64,000 nt of DNA. Source: an uncultured Flavobacterium sp. (lineage in GTDB: Bacteria > Bacteroidota > Bacteroidia > Flavobacteriales > Flavobacteriaceae). Location of the stretch: the NCBI RefSeq assembly GCF_963422545.1, contig NZ_OY730238.1:124001-188000 (forward strand), written 5' to 3'. Positions 15,987 through 23,948 of this stretch are shown here, in pieces (the stretch's first letter is position 1; the number at the start of each line of letters is the position of its first letter). The notes below the pieces were generated by a model. It made no database searches and was not told where the DNA came from. It saw only the letters and a program-made list of their open reading frames with translations. The translations under genes and the position numbers were made by a program.

Positions 15987-16994
15987 ATGAACAAAATACC
16001 TTTTTTAATAGCCTTACTTTGCCTCTTTACTAATTGCAGCAAAGATGATAATCAGAACGACAATTCGCCACAATACAATTACTACTATCCTACTGATGAA
16101 GCCTCAATCACAGCAAGTAAAATTGGCGATGGTACAGGAACCTTAGATCCTAAAGGAATTACAATTGCAAACAACAAATTGTACGTTTGTAATGGTGATG
16201 TTCTTGAAATTTTTGATGCCCTGACTTCAGTACATTTAAAAACAATCACCGGGTACACAAAAGGGACAACTACAATTCCGTTTACCAAACTTTCATCCGT
16301 TAGCGTTGATAATGGCCGTATTTATATCGGAAGCATTGATTCACGACTTTTTGTAATGGATGAAACTACAAATGCCGGAATTAATACGGTTGGAAACGGT
16401 CAATGGTGGAATACTTTTGTACACGTATTTGGGGTTGTTGTGAAAGACGGATTAGTTTTTGTAAAAGAAAAAAATACTACTATTAAAGTTTTCGAAACGA
16501 CACAAATCACAGAAACCAGTAATTGGGATCTAAAACCAATTGCTTTATTAAATACCTTAAACGGTTACGATCAAGTTTATTCTATGGATGTTGAAGACGG
16601 GAATTTAGTAGTTGCTGGAAGAGATGCAAAAAGTTATTTGTATTACAAGATTACGGCTATTAAAGCAAATGCTGCAAGCTCACTTACAGAACCTATGAAG
16701 CCAACAAATACTACTTTTGATGCTAAACCTATTGCTATCACTTTTAGTAAAGATTGGGCAATTACATCAGAAACTATTGGGAGTTTAAATTATTTGCGTC
16801 TTTATCCTAAAGCCGAATTTTTGAATCAAAAATACACTGCAAGAGTTAATGCTTCTGATATTATGGGAGAAAATCCATTTGGAGCAATTGTGAGTACAGC
16901 GCAACTTAATGATCGTCTTTTCTTGTCTGATAATACAAATCAAAAAATTAGAATTATTAAACTAAATCAATCTACAATTACGGAACACAAATAG
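15987..16994 (+). CDS. Lipoprotein with propeller-like repeats
   Basis: 335 residues from the ATG at 15987 (MNKIPFLIALLCLFTNC: lipobox TNCS, Cys17). The mature part has repeated four-strand-like units with VSVDNGRIYIGSIDSRLFVM, DGLVFVKEKNTTIKVF and VEDGNLVVAGRDAKSYLYY, which suggests a beta-propeller. Such proteins often bind ligands at the surface. It lies 14 nt after the metallopeptidase stop, so the two are probably co-expressed and may act together. Exact family unknown. Confidence 0.6.
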   Translation: MNKIPFLIALLCLFTNCSKDDNQNDNSPQYNYYYPTDEASITASKIGDGTGTLDPKGITIANNKLYVCNGDVLEIFDALTSVHLKTITGYTKGTTTIPFTKLSSVSVDNGRIYIGSIDSRLFVMDETTNAGINTVGNGQWWNTFVHVFGVVVKDGLVFVKEKNTTIKVFETTQITETSNWDLKPIALLNTLNGYDQVYSMDVEDGNLVVAGRDAKSYLYYKITAIKANAASSLTEPMKPTNTTFDAKPIAITFSKDWAITSETIGSLNYLRLYPKAEFLNQKYTARVNASDIMGENPFGAIVSTAQLNDRLFLSDNTNQKIRIIKLNQSTITEHK

Positions 16995-17020
16995 ACTTAA
17001 TTTTATAGTTTTCAATACTC

Positions 17021-17053
17021 AAAAGGGAATAGTTTCAGAACTATTCCCTTTTT
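17021..17053 (+). terminator. Terminator of the lipoprotein operon
   Basis: AAAAGGGAATAGTT / AACTATTCCCTTTT with a 4-nt loop and a following T-run, 27 nt after the stop. Confidence 0.9.
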
Positions 17054-17167
17054 GCTTTAAAGCAATTAACGAAATGCTCAGATTCAAAACTTTGATTATT
17101 ATAAATGCCGAATTAAAAATAAATAGTAACTTTTCATGCTTTTTATAGTCAAATAGCTAAAAAACCA

Positions 17168-18046
17168 ATGACAACAGATATCATAGAATTAAATGATTTT
17201 ATTGTTTTAATCGAACAATCCAACACTTCTAAAACTTTTGTTCAGAAGTGCGAAATTGATGGCGATGCAGTTGGTTTTGCTTTTTATGGTTCGGGAAATG
17301 TCGAATTAGAAATCAAGCACAACGATCAAACTAAGTATTTAACGAATACAACAGGTTTGGCAATTTGCTTTTTTGGAAATCAAAAAGTAGAATTTGCACA
17401 TAAAATAGAACCTGACAAACCACTGCAATCGATCAGTATTTTTACAAAACCACAAAAACTTCATTCTTTACCACAAGTCGAAAAAGAAATCTTCGAAAAT
17501 TATCTTCCGGAATTACTTCATCCAAAAGAGCATTTTGTAGAAGGTCCATCATTTTATATGACACTTGAAATGCAATTGGCAGTTCAAAAAATATTTAATA
17601 CCACTTATACAGGCAACACGAGATTATTGTTTTTAAAAAGTCAGATCAATGAATTATTGGCACATTTCTACGCACTTTTAGCCACAGGAACAAAAATTGA
17701 TTTTTCGGAAATAGACAAAAACAAATTGTATAAAGCCAAAGAAATTGTCGACAGCAGTTATTCAAAACCACCATCGCTTACGCAATTATCTAAAATGGTT
17801 GGTTTAAACAGCAATAAACTAAAGAAGAATTTCAAAGAACTTTTTGGCATTCCTGTTTTTAAATATGTTCAGGAAGAACGACTTCATAAAGCCTACGAAT
17901 TACTCCGCGAAAGCGAAAAAACAGTACAAGAATCTGCTTGGGAAGTAGGTTACGAAAGTTTAAGTTCATTTTCGAATGCTTTTCATAAGAAATTCGGAAT
18001 GCGCCCCAATGAAGTTCGGCAACAATTCTTTTCAAACAAATCATAA
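17168..18046 (+). CDS. AraC-family transcriptional regulator
   Basis: 292 residues. The N-terminal half is a beta-rich sensor domain without clear motifs. The C-terminal AraC domain (about 190-288) contains PPSLTQLSKMVGLNSNKLKKNFKELFGIPVFKYVQEERLHKA and the second HTH TVQESAWEVGYESLSSFSNAFHKKFGMRPNEVRQQ, split here for clarity. It precedes an NmrA-like gene by 72 nt on the same strand, so it probably controls that gene, a common pairing for quinone- or stress-responsive oxidoreductases. Confidence 0.9.
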   Translation: MTTDIIELNDFIVLIEQSNTSKTFVQKCEIDGDAVGFAFYGSGNVELEIKHNDQTKYLTNTTGLAICFFGNQKVEFAHKIEPDKPLQSISIFTKPQKLHSLPQVEKEIFENYLPELLHPKEHFVEGPSFYMTLEMQLAVQKIFNTTYTGNTRLLFLKSQINELLAHFYALLATGTKIDFSEIDKNKLYKAKEIVDSSYSKPPSLTQLSKMVGLNSNKLKKNFKELFGIPVFKYVQEERLHKAYELLRESEKTVQESAWEVGYESLSSFSNAFHKKFGMRPNEVRQQFFSNKS

Positions 18047-18118
18047 TTCTTTTCAGACAAATGATTCTTTTTTAATCGCTGCAACTTTGTATCAGTAATC
18101 AATTAAAAAACTATTGTC

Positions 18119-18946
18119 ATGAACAAAAAGAAAATTTTAGTCTTGGGTTCCAACGGAAAAACAGGACGCAGAGTAGCCGAAAGATTAGAACAAGTTGAGA
18201 ATATCGAAGTTCGTTTGGGTTCCAGAAACGAGAAAATTCCATTTGATTGGGAAAAACCGGAAACCTGGGAAGCAGTTCTTCAGGATATTGATTCCGTTTA
18301 CATTACTTTTCAGCCTGATTTGGCCATTCCTTCAGCAGAAGATTCAATTGAGAATTTCACTAATCTTGCCACAAAATTAGGCGTTCAAAAAATGGTTTTG
18401 CTTTCCGGAAGAGGCGAAAAAGAAGCACAGCTTTGTGAAAAAATTGTAAAAGAGAATGCCAAAAACTGGACGATTGTCCAAGCAAGCTGGTTCAATCAAA
18501 ACTTTAGCGAAAGCATATTTTTAGATCCAATACTAGCAGGAATGGTTGCTTTGCCAAGAGCAGAAGCGCTGGAACCTTTTATAGATGCCGATGATATTGC
18601 TGAGGTAGTTACAGCTTCACTTTTGGACGACAAACATAACGGACAAACGTATGAATTAACAGGTCCAAGATTGTTAACCTTTAAAGAAATCGTTAACGAA
18701 ATTGCTGAGGTTAGTGGCCGAGATATCGCTTTTCAGGCCTTAACTTTAGAAGAATACACACAAATGTTAAAAGAATATCAAGTTCCCGAAGATCATATTT
18801 GGTTAGTTAATTATCTTTTTGAACAAGTATTAGACGGACGAAATTCAACTGTAACTTCTGACGTAGAAAAAGTTCTGGGCAGAAAAGCAAAAGATTTTTC
18901 TGCTTACGCGAAAGAAACGGCCCAAACCGGAATCTGGAATTCTTGA
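18119..18946 (+). CDS. NmrA-like NAD(P)-binding oxidoreductase
   Basis: 275 residues. A Rossmann dinucleotide motif GSNGKTGRR at about 9-17 replaces the usual GATGxxG. The atypical SDR pattern follows: DSVYITFQPDLA, then GVQKMVLLSGRG and IDADDIAEVVTASLLD. NmrA-like proteins and QOR2-type quinone reductases share this form; there is no YxxxK dyad in the classical place. Probable cytoplasmic redox enzyme or redox sensor, regulated by the upstream AraC protein. Confidence 0.85.
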   Translation: MNKKKILVLGSNGKTGRRVAERLEQVENIEVRLGSRNEKIPFDWEKPETWEAVLQDIDSVYITFQPDLAIPSAEDSIENFTNLATKLGVQKMVLLSGRGEKEAQLCEKIVKENAKNWTIVQASWFNQNFSESIFLDPILAGMVALPRAEALEPFIDADDIAEVVTASLLDDKHNGQTYELTGPRLLTFKEIVNEIAEVSGRDIAFQALTLEEYTQMLKEYQVPEDHIWLVNYLFEQVLDGRNSTVTSDVEKVLGRKAKDFSAYAKETAQTGIWNS

Positions 18947-18983
18947 GAAATTTAGCCGCGAAGGCACAAAAAACTGCAAAACT

Positions 18984-19016
18984 AAACCCGACAGGTTTTA
19001 AAAACCTGTCGGGTTT
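18984..19016. repeat. 33-bp palindromic repeat, copy 1
   Basis: AAACCCGACAGGTTTT / AAAACCTGTCGGGTTT. An identical 33-nt copy is at 39816-39848. It lies between convergent genes and could serve as a terminator. Confidence 0.85.
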
Positions 19017-19036
19017 AATATCCGGAAACAACAAAA

Positions 19037-19064
19037 AAAGCTTGTCTATAACAGACAAGCTTTT
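19037..19064. terminator. Convergent terminator hairpin
   Basis: AAAAGCTTGTCT / AGACAAGCTTTT with a 4-nt loop, between the NmrA-like gene and the MFS gene. Confidence 0.85.
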
Positions 19065-19091
19065 CTATTTTTAAACGAAATCTTCTTCCGC

Positions 19092-20348
19092 TTAACTTTC
19101 TATTTTTGCTACAGCAGCTTCTCTCGATTTTACTAACTGATTTACTCTCCAGATTAAAAATACAGTAGAAAGTGTAATTACCGCAATTACATATCCTAAT
19201 ATATCATAGTTTTCTATGGGAGATGCTTTTGTTTTTTGGTGTACAATAAATCCGGCGCAAACTGCTGCGATCCCGCCCGCAATTTGTTGTAAAGACGAAG
19301 ATATTGACATATAAGCCCCACGATCTTCCAAGCCCGGAATAGCTGTATTTAATGTTGTTGCAGGAATCATACGACTCATAATTCCCATAAACAAAATCAT
19401 ATTCACCACCACGATTTCCCATAGCGGAACTGGATTTAAGTTTGTATAAATTAAAACCATAATGATAGAAAGTATTGAACCGACAGCAAACAATTTAAAC
19501 TTGCTGATTTTATCACTTAACTTTCCAATCAAAGGCATTATAAAAAGAACCGAAAGTCCGGTAAAGAAAAATACCATTGGCAATTCGAGTTGGCTAATAT
19601 TAATATTGTTTACTAAAAACGCGCTCCCGAAAGGCTGCAGCATAAAACCTCCAACCGAAAGAAATGCAACCGCTGCAAAACCTATCTGATATTGTTTATT
19701 GCTCAGGGTATGCCAAAGATGCAAAAGCGGACTTTTGTCTAATTGTACTTCTAAATGTTTCGTGATTGGCTTCATTTGCGTAATAATTCCAATAAGAATT
19801 AATACTCCCAAAACGGCAATCATGATAAATGCCGAATGCCATCCCCAGTTATTGGCAAAATACAAACCAACCGGAATTCCTAAAATCTGGCTTGTAGCAA
19901 AAGCCATTTGAATGAATCCCATAACACGTCCTCTCTGGTGAATAACAAATAAATCCGTTACAATTGCCAAAGAAACAGACCCGATAACACCACCAAAAAG
20001 TCCGGTAACGATTCTTGCCATCAGCAACATCATGTAACTTGTTGAAAGTGCACAGAAAACTGTACCAATAATGAATCCGGTATAAAAGAAGATTAAAAGT
20101 TTTTTTCTGTCAAATTTATCAGCAAAACCCGCTGCTAGTAAGCCCGAAATTCCGGCACTAAAAGCATAAGCAGAAACGGCAAAACCAAAATTTGCAGTTG
20201 TCATATTCAGGGTTTTCATTAAAATATCTCCTAGTGGAGAAATGACCATAAAATCAAGGATTACAGTAAATTGCAAAAGCGCTAATATCGCAATAATGAT
20301 TTTTTGGTGAGAAGTAAAAGCGGGAATTTCCCCAGTAGTTTTTTCCAT
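19092..20348 (-). CDS. MFS efflux transporter (DHA1-like)
   Basis: 418 residues with about 12 membrane helices. The loop 2-3 motif GLLAAGFADKFDRKKLLIF is the MFS signature A, and PVGLYFANNWGWHSAF resembles the DHA1 motif C region. It probably exports drugs or metabolites across the inner membrane by proton antiport. It is the last gene of a minus-strand group TetR, HMA-like, MFS, with gaps of 6 and 22 nt, so expression is very probably TetR-controlled. Confidence 0.9.
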   Translation of the reverse strand: MEKTTGEIPAFTSHQKIIIAILALLQFTVILDFMVISPLGDILMKTLNMTTANFGFAVSAYAFSAGISGLLAAGFADKFDRKKLLIFFYTGFIIGTVFCALSTSYMMLLMARIVTGLFGGVIGSVSLAIVTDLFVIHQRGRVMGFIQMAFATSQILGIPVGLYFANNWGWHSAFIMIAVLGVLILIGIITQMKPITKHLEVQLDKSPLLHLWHTLSNKQYQIGFAAVAFLSVGGFMLQPFGSAFLVNNINISQLELPMVFFFTGLSVLFIMPLIGKLSDKISKFKLFAVGSILSIIMVLIYTNLNPVPLWEIVVVNMILFMGIMSRMIPATTLNTAIPGLEDRGAYMSISSSLQQIAGGIAAVCAGFIVHQKTKASPIENYDILGYVIAVITLSTVFLIWRVNQLVKSREAAVAKIES

Positions 20349-20370
20349 ATAAATTGGTTATTTTATTTGA

Positions 20371-20598
20371 TTAAGATAATTCCTGGCATTCGTGACCAAA
20401 TTCGTTGATCATATCTATAATTGCATCAGGTTTCAATACATTCGAAACGACACGAAGTACGCAATCAACATCTTCATGATCGATGCTCCATTGTTCTATG
20501 TCCGAATGATTATCCAGCGTTTTGTGCATATCACAATCTGGATTGATTTGTTTAATATTTGTTTTAAAAATGTGTATTGTATTCAAATTCGTTTCCAT
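20371..20598 (-). CDS. Small HMA-like (ferredoxin-fold) protein
   Basis: 75 residues (METNLNTIHIFKTNI). The pattern FKTNIK-x7-CDMHKTLDNHSDIEQWSIDHEDVDCVLRVVS is like small heavy-metal-associated domain proteins in Bacteroidota, with a beta-alpha-beta-beta-alpha-beta layout. The usual CxxC is absent; Cys and His residues are scattered, so metal binding is uncertain. It lies between the TetR regulator and the MFS pump and could carry or sense the pump's substrate. Confidence 0.6.
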   Translation of the reverse strand: METNLNTIHIFKTNIKQINPDCDMHKTLDNHSDIEQWSIDHEDVDCVLRVVSNVLKPDAIIDMINEFGHECQELS

Positions 20599-20604
20599 AA
20601 TTTT

Positions 20605-21201
20605 TCATGGTTTTAAAGCTTTAATCGTACCCTTAAAAGCCTCTTTCATAATGTCTCTGGTAAGTTTAAAAGGCTTTCCTCCCATACTCTTACCCTCAGT
20701 ATGCATATTCAACAACGTATATAACGGTCCGTAAGCGACAGACCAAAAGGCCTCAAATGTCATTGAGACCAATTCGTTATTGCGAAGCCCCCTATCCATA
20801 AACTCATTCATGATCTTTCTAAATTCTGCAAACTCTTTAATAGAAGCCAGAATAGTTTCTGAATGAGGCGAATGTTTTATGATCTCAAAAAATGCAACTT
20901 CTTTCGGATATTTCATGGCAAAGTTGGCGCGGTTTTCCCACTGTCTCCATAAACCTTCCTCAAATGACATTTCGGGCGAAAAATCTTTTACGGTACTGGT
21001 AAAAAATTTCAGCGCGATAATGGCACCTATTTTCTGAATCAAATCATCCTTGTCTTTGTAATAAATGTAGAGCGTGCCAACAGAAATCGAACAGGCCTTC
21101 GCCAGCTTGTTCATACTGAAACCTTGAAATCCGTCACGTACAATTTGATCAATTGCCGTTTCGATTACCAACTTTTCTTTGTCAACATCTCTTACTCTCA
21201 T
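20605..21201 (-). CDS. TetR/AcrR-family transcriptional regulator
   Basis: 198 residues from the ATG at 21201. The N-terminal HTH (about 8-55: IETAIDQIVRDGFQGFSMNKLAKACSISVGTLYIYYKDKDDL, written in pieces of the family pattern) is typical. The C-terminal ligand domain is all-helical. An 18-nt longer frame needs a TTG inside the promoter box, so 21201 is preferred. It heads the operon with the HMA-like and MFS genes and probably represses it. Confidence 0.9.
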   Translation of the reverse strand: MRVRDVDKEKLVIETAIDQIVRDGFQGFSMNKLAKACSISVGTLYIYYKDKDDLIQKIGAIIALKFFTSTVKDFSPEMSFEEGLWRQWENRANFAMKYPKEVAFFEIIKHSPHSETILASIKEFAEFRKIMNEFMDRGLRNNELVSMTFEAFWSVAYGPLYTLLNMHTEGKSMGGKPFKLTRDIMKEAFKGTIKALKP

Positions 21202-21216
21202 ACTGATTATTTTTGA

Positions 21217-21250
21217 CAAAGATAAAATAATAAATGAATGAACGTTTTTT
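21217..21250 (-). promoter_or_regulatory. TetR operon promoter and candidate operator
   Basis: Minus-strand TATCTTTG (21217-21224) is 15 nt from the ATG. Just upstream, TGAATGAACGTT (21235-21246) resembles half of the TGAATGAACGTTCATTCA-like sites bound by many TetR repressors. Confidence 0.45.
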
Positions 21251-21521
21251 TATTATTGATTTTTTTCAAAATATTTTTTGCCAACTACGCGCAACAATTC
21301 TTTTGCCACAGATTAGACGGATTAAAATGATTATTCTAATCTGTGAGTAAAATTATTTCAATAAGGCAATAATTATTTTCCAACGCATAAATAAAAAATC
21401 CTTTTAATCCTTTTAATCTGTGGCTATAAAAACGTAATACATTTTACTGCATAAAAAAACTCCTGCTCGGGGGAACAGGAGTCATAAAAAAACAAATCAA
21501 TTTCTATTTTTTTAATTACAA
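21220..21521. repeat. Intergenic repeats between the TetR and GT2 genes
   Basis: CACAGATTAG (21307-21316) and CTAATCTGTG (21336-21345) are a perfect inverted repeat. A third arm-like AATCTGTGGC is at about 21415. The phrase TTTTGCCAC...GGATTAAAATGATT is shared with 30421-30463 and 30586-30631. A terminator hairpin (ACTCCTGCTC / GAACAGGAGT) for the GT2 gene is at about 21461-21486. No gene seen. Confidence 0.6.
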
Positions 21522-22985
21522 TTATTTTATTTCGGCTAAACCACGTGTCAACCAGCCTCTTTTATTGGCAGTAACAATGGCGTAGGGTGTAATCCAGAAT
21601 AAACTGAAAGTGTAAAAAACACTATAAGAATATGCCCAAAGCGAATCGGCCAGATTGTATCTTTTGGCATAAAACAGCACCGGAAAACTCGATACAATTA
21701 AGATTCCCAAAAGTGTAGAACTTAAAAATAATATTGGGTGCATGGCGATAAAAACAAACATAAAGATCATAAACGGATATGCCATAACGATTTTCAATGA
21801 CTGATTTAGCCATAAAAGTCGGGCTCCAAATTTAGATTCTTTTCTAAAATCTGTAAAAACATATTTCGCCATTGCAATATTTTCACGCACATTGCTTCTA
21901 CTCCATCTAATAAACATTTTGTACAATCCCGTATATTCTTCCGGCACGTTTGTTAATACATAAGCATTTCGCTGAAACAACACATGTTGTCCTTGTTTCA
22001 AAATCATATTGGTCATCGCACGATCTTCGCCAATGTCAGATGGCTGTCCCATAAAGGTCTGATTGATCCATTCGTCAAGGCAAGCAAAAACCGAAGTTTT
22101 TCTGTAAGCTGCAGCCGCTCCCGGAGTACAAAGTACCGAACCCAATTTACTTTCGGCAGAACGCATAAATTCGAAACTCATTACAAAACTTACGTTAAGC
22201 ATTTTTGGCAAGATTGCTTTTTTACTGTTCAACACATGAACATTTCCAGCAACTGCACCACATTTTTCATCTACCACAAACGGACTCACTAAATTTCTTA
22301 GCGTATCTTTTTTCACAATCGAATCACTATCAACTGTTACAAAAATTTCACCCATTCCTAGTTCGAATCCGCGGTGAAGAGCGTGACGTTTTCCTTTGTT
22401 TTCAGCTTGTTGAAAAATTGTCAAACGATCACCTAATTTAATTTTAACTTGCTGCATCCAGTACCAGGTATCATCTTTACTTCCGTCGTCAACGGCTAAA
22501 ATCTCCAATTTATGTGCCGGAAAATCACTCTCTGCCAAACTCATTAAAGTATCCCAAACCAGTTTTCCTTCGTTATATGCCGGAACAATCACCGTACAAG
22601 TTGGCAACATTTCATCCGAAACTGATTCGATTGGTTTATAGTTAAAATACAAGTATAAATTATACAGAAAAACTCCTGTTTGAAAAACAAACAATAATCC
22701 CGCAACCACCAAAAACGGAAATCCCCAAGAAGAGTTTATTCGCTCAATTTGAAACTGATCAAAGTCAGATTGTAAATGATATACAGAGTATGCTCCAACA
22801 AACAATAAAACAAAGGTGCTCACCAACACAAATAACCCGAACTTACTTTTGGTACGCTCGCTAACTTTTTTTACTGCTGAACTGGAATTATTAATACGAA
22901 AAATGGAACTTTTTAAAGCTTGTTCGTTACTAAGATCTGGATTTGAAGTATAAAATTGTTCTGATGTTAAGGTTTCACTTTTCAT
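21522..22985 (-). CDS. Processive family 2 glycosyltransferase (hyaluronan/chitin-synthase-like)
   Basis: 487 residues. Two N-terminal membrane helices (about 48-70 and 88-112) precede a GT2 domain starting TCTVIVPAYNEGK (129-141). Catalytic motifs: VDDG (165-168), DSD (219-221), GEDR near 319 and RWSRS near 358, the Q/RxxRW-type acceptor site of processive synthases. Several C-terminal helices form the channel end. It should polymerise a UDP-sugar (GlcNAc or similar) and export the chain through the inner membrane. No partner gene is adjacent, so the polymer is unknown. Confidence 0.85.
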   Translation of the reverse strand: MKSETLTSEQFYTSNPDLSNEQALKSSIFRINNSSSAVKKVSERTKSKFGLFVLVSTFVLLFVGAYSVYHLQSDFDQFQIERINSSWGFPFLVVAGLLFVFQTGVFLYNLYLYFNYKPIESVSDEMLPTCTVIVPAYNEGKLVWDTLMSLAESDFPAHKLEILAVDDGSKDDTWYWMQQVKIKLGDRLTIFQQAENKGKRHALHRGFELGMGEIFVTVDSDSIVKKDTLRNLVSPFVVDEKCGAVAGNVHVLNSKKAILPKMLNVSFVMSFEFMRSAESKLGSVLCTPGAAAAYRKTSVFACLDEWINQTFMGQPSDIGEDRAMTNMILKQGQHVLFQRNAYVLTNVPEEYTGLYKMFIRWSRSNVRENIAMAKYVFTDFRKESKFGARLLWLNQSLKIVMAYPFMIFMFVFIAMHPILFLSSTLLGILIVSSFPVLFYAKRYNLADSLWAYSYSVFYTFSLFWITPYAIVTANKRGWLTRGLAEIK

Positions 22986-23287
22986 ATGACACTGCTTTTG
23001 ATTGCTATCTATGGGCTTTTATTTAAATTGCTTCCCTCCGATTCTATTTTTATCCATCGGAAAGGATTTTACATATTCCCATTTTGCAAGCCTTGTGCCA
23101 TTATTAATTTTTACTGGTTTTGAGCAGTTTAGATGTTTTGAGTGATTCTGATGTGTGTAATTATTATACGTTTTGGTATACAGGATACAGTTTTTGTTGG
23201 AGTTTCAGGAGGTTTTGAGTTTTGTCAACCTGAGTAAAGTCAAAAGTTTTTTGGAATTTGGAATTTCAGATTTGGAATTTCTTTTTT

Positions 23288-23391
23288 AAGGAGCTATTTC
23301 CAGCCATACACTATATCTTTTCCTTGCTAAAGGAGCAAGAAAAAGGATGCCGCTTCTGTCTGGGCTAGGAAAACATCGTCATAAAAAAGTT
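23288..23391 (+). repeat. Dispersed structured element, copy 2
   Basis: Same framework as 713-811, but with hairpin arms CTTTTCCTTGCT / AGCAAGAAAAAG in place of TTTTATGGCG / CGCCATAAAA, and outer CCAG / CTGG in place of CCTG / CAGG. Both arms changed together. Confidence 0.75.
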
Positions 23392-23490
23392 TTCCGAAAT
23401 AGAATTTTAAAAACATAATATTCTAATAAAAACAAAAGGAACGTATTTTAGCTTTTATAATAAATAATCTACATCTTGGCTATTTTAACA

Positions 23491-23524
23491 AAAAAGAGAC
23501 CGTATAAAACTGCCTCTCTTTTTT
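23491..23524 (-). terminator. Terminator of the small charged ORF
   Basis: AAAAAAGAG / CTCTTTTTTT arms flank a short loop, 14 nt beyond the stop of the minus-strand small gene. Confidence 0.6.
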
Positions 23525-23537
23525 TCAACTAAACCTC

Positions 23538-23678
23538 TTAATCATTTTTTTTATGATCATGTTCTTTTAAAGGAGGATAGTCTTCCTTTTTTTCTGGCGT
23601 AACACGTCTTCTTTCATCTAGTGTTCCATCTTCTTTTTTTGGTTTTGGACCTGGCTTAATAGCTTCAATTGTCTCCAT
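23538..23678 (-). CDS. Small highly charged protein
   Basis: 46 residues (METIEAIKPGPKPKKEDGTL, ending KEHDHKKND). It is rich in Lys, Glu, Asp and Pro with no hydrophobic segment, so probably disordered and cytoplasmic. It has its own terminator and a 17-bp dyad upstream, which supports a real gene. Function unknown. Confidence 0.5.
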   Translation of the reverse strand: METIEAIKPGPKPKKEDGTLDERRRVTPEKKEDYPPLKEHDHKKND

Positions 23679-23708
23679 AATATTGTATTTTAATTATTAT
23701 TTTAAGAT

Positions 23709-23725
23709 TGAGTGACTATCACTCA
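23709..23725. promoter_or_regulatory. Perfect dyad TGAGTGA-N3-TCACTCA
   Basis: Inverted repeat TGAGTGA CTA TCACTCA, extended by TTTTAAG / CTTAAAA flanks. It is 31 nt upstream of the small charged ORF and could be its operator. Confidence 0.55.
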
Positions 23726-23881
23726 CCTTAAAACAAATAACACTATTAAATTCAACCTTTATTTATGGAAAACCATAATTAGCGAAAAATTATAATTTTT
23801 TTAATAGCAATTTTAAAATAATTATTTAAATTTTTAATAAACCATTACGGTTTTCCATACTTTAGTTTTAAATCCTTTCTG

Positions 23882-23919
23882 TATGTTTGTCAAGAATACT
23901 AGGTAATTCTTCTTACCTA
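23882..23919 (+). promoter_or_regulatory. mcrB promoter with downstream dyad
   Basis: TATGTTTG (23882-23889) matches the -7 box. TAGGTAA-N6-TTACCTA (23900-23919) lies just past the expected start site, suited to an operator or a small hairpin in the leader. The mcrB ATG is 30 nt further on. Confidence 0.55.
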
Positions 23920-23948
23920 ATAAGCTTAAAAACTGAATATTTAAATTT

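Larger units (their letters stand above)
22986..23537. other. Intergenic region with dispersed element
   Basis: No gene. It carries TTTGGAATTT repeats (about 23250-23285), dispersed element copy 2 (23288-23391) and a terminator (23491-23524). The first 260 bases have no clear signal. Confidence 0.55.
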
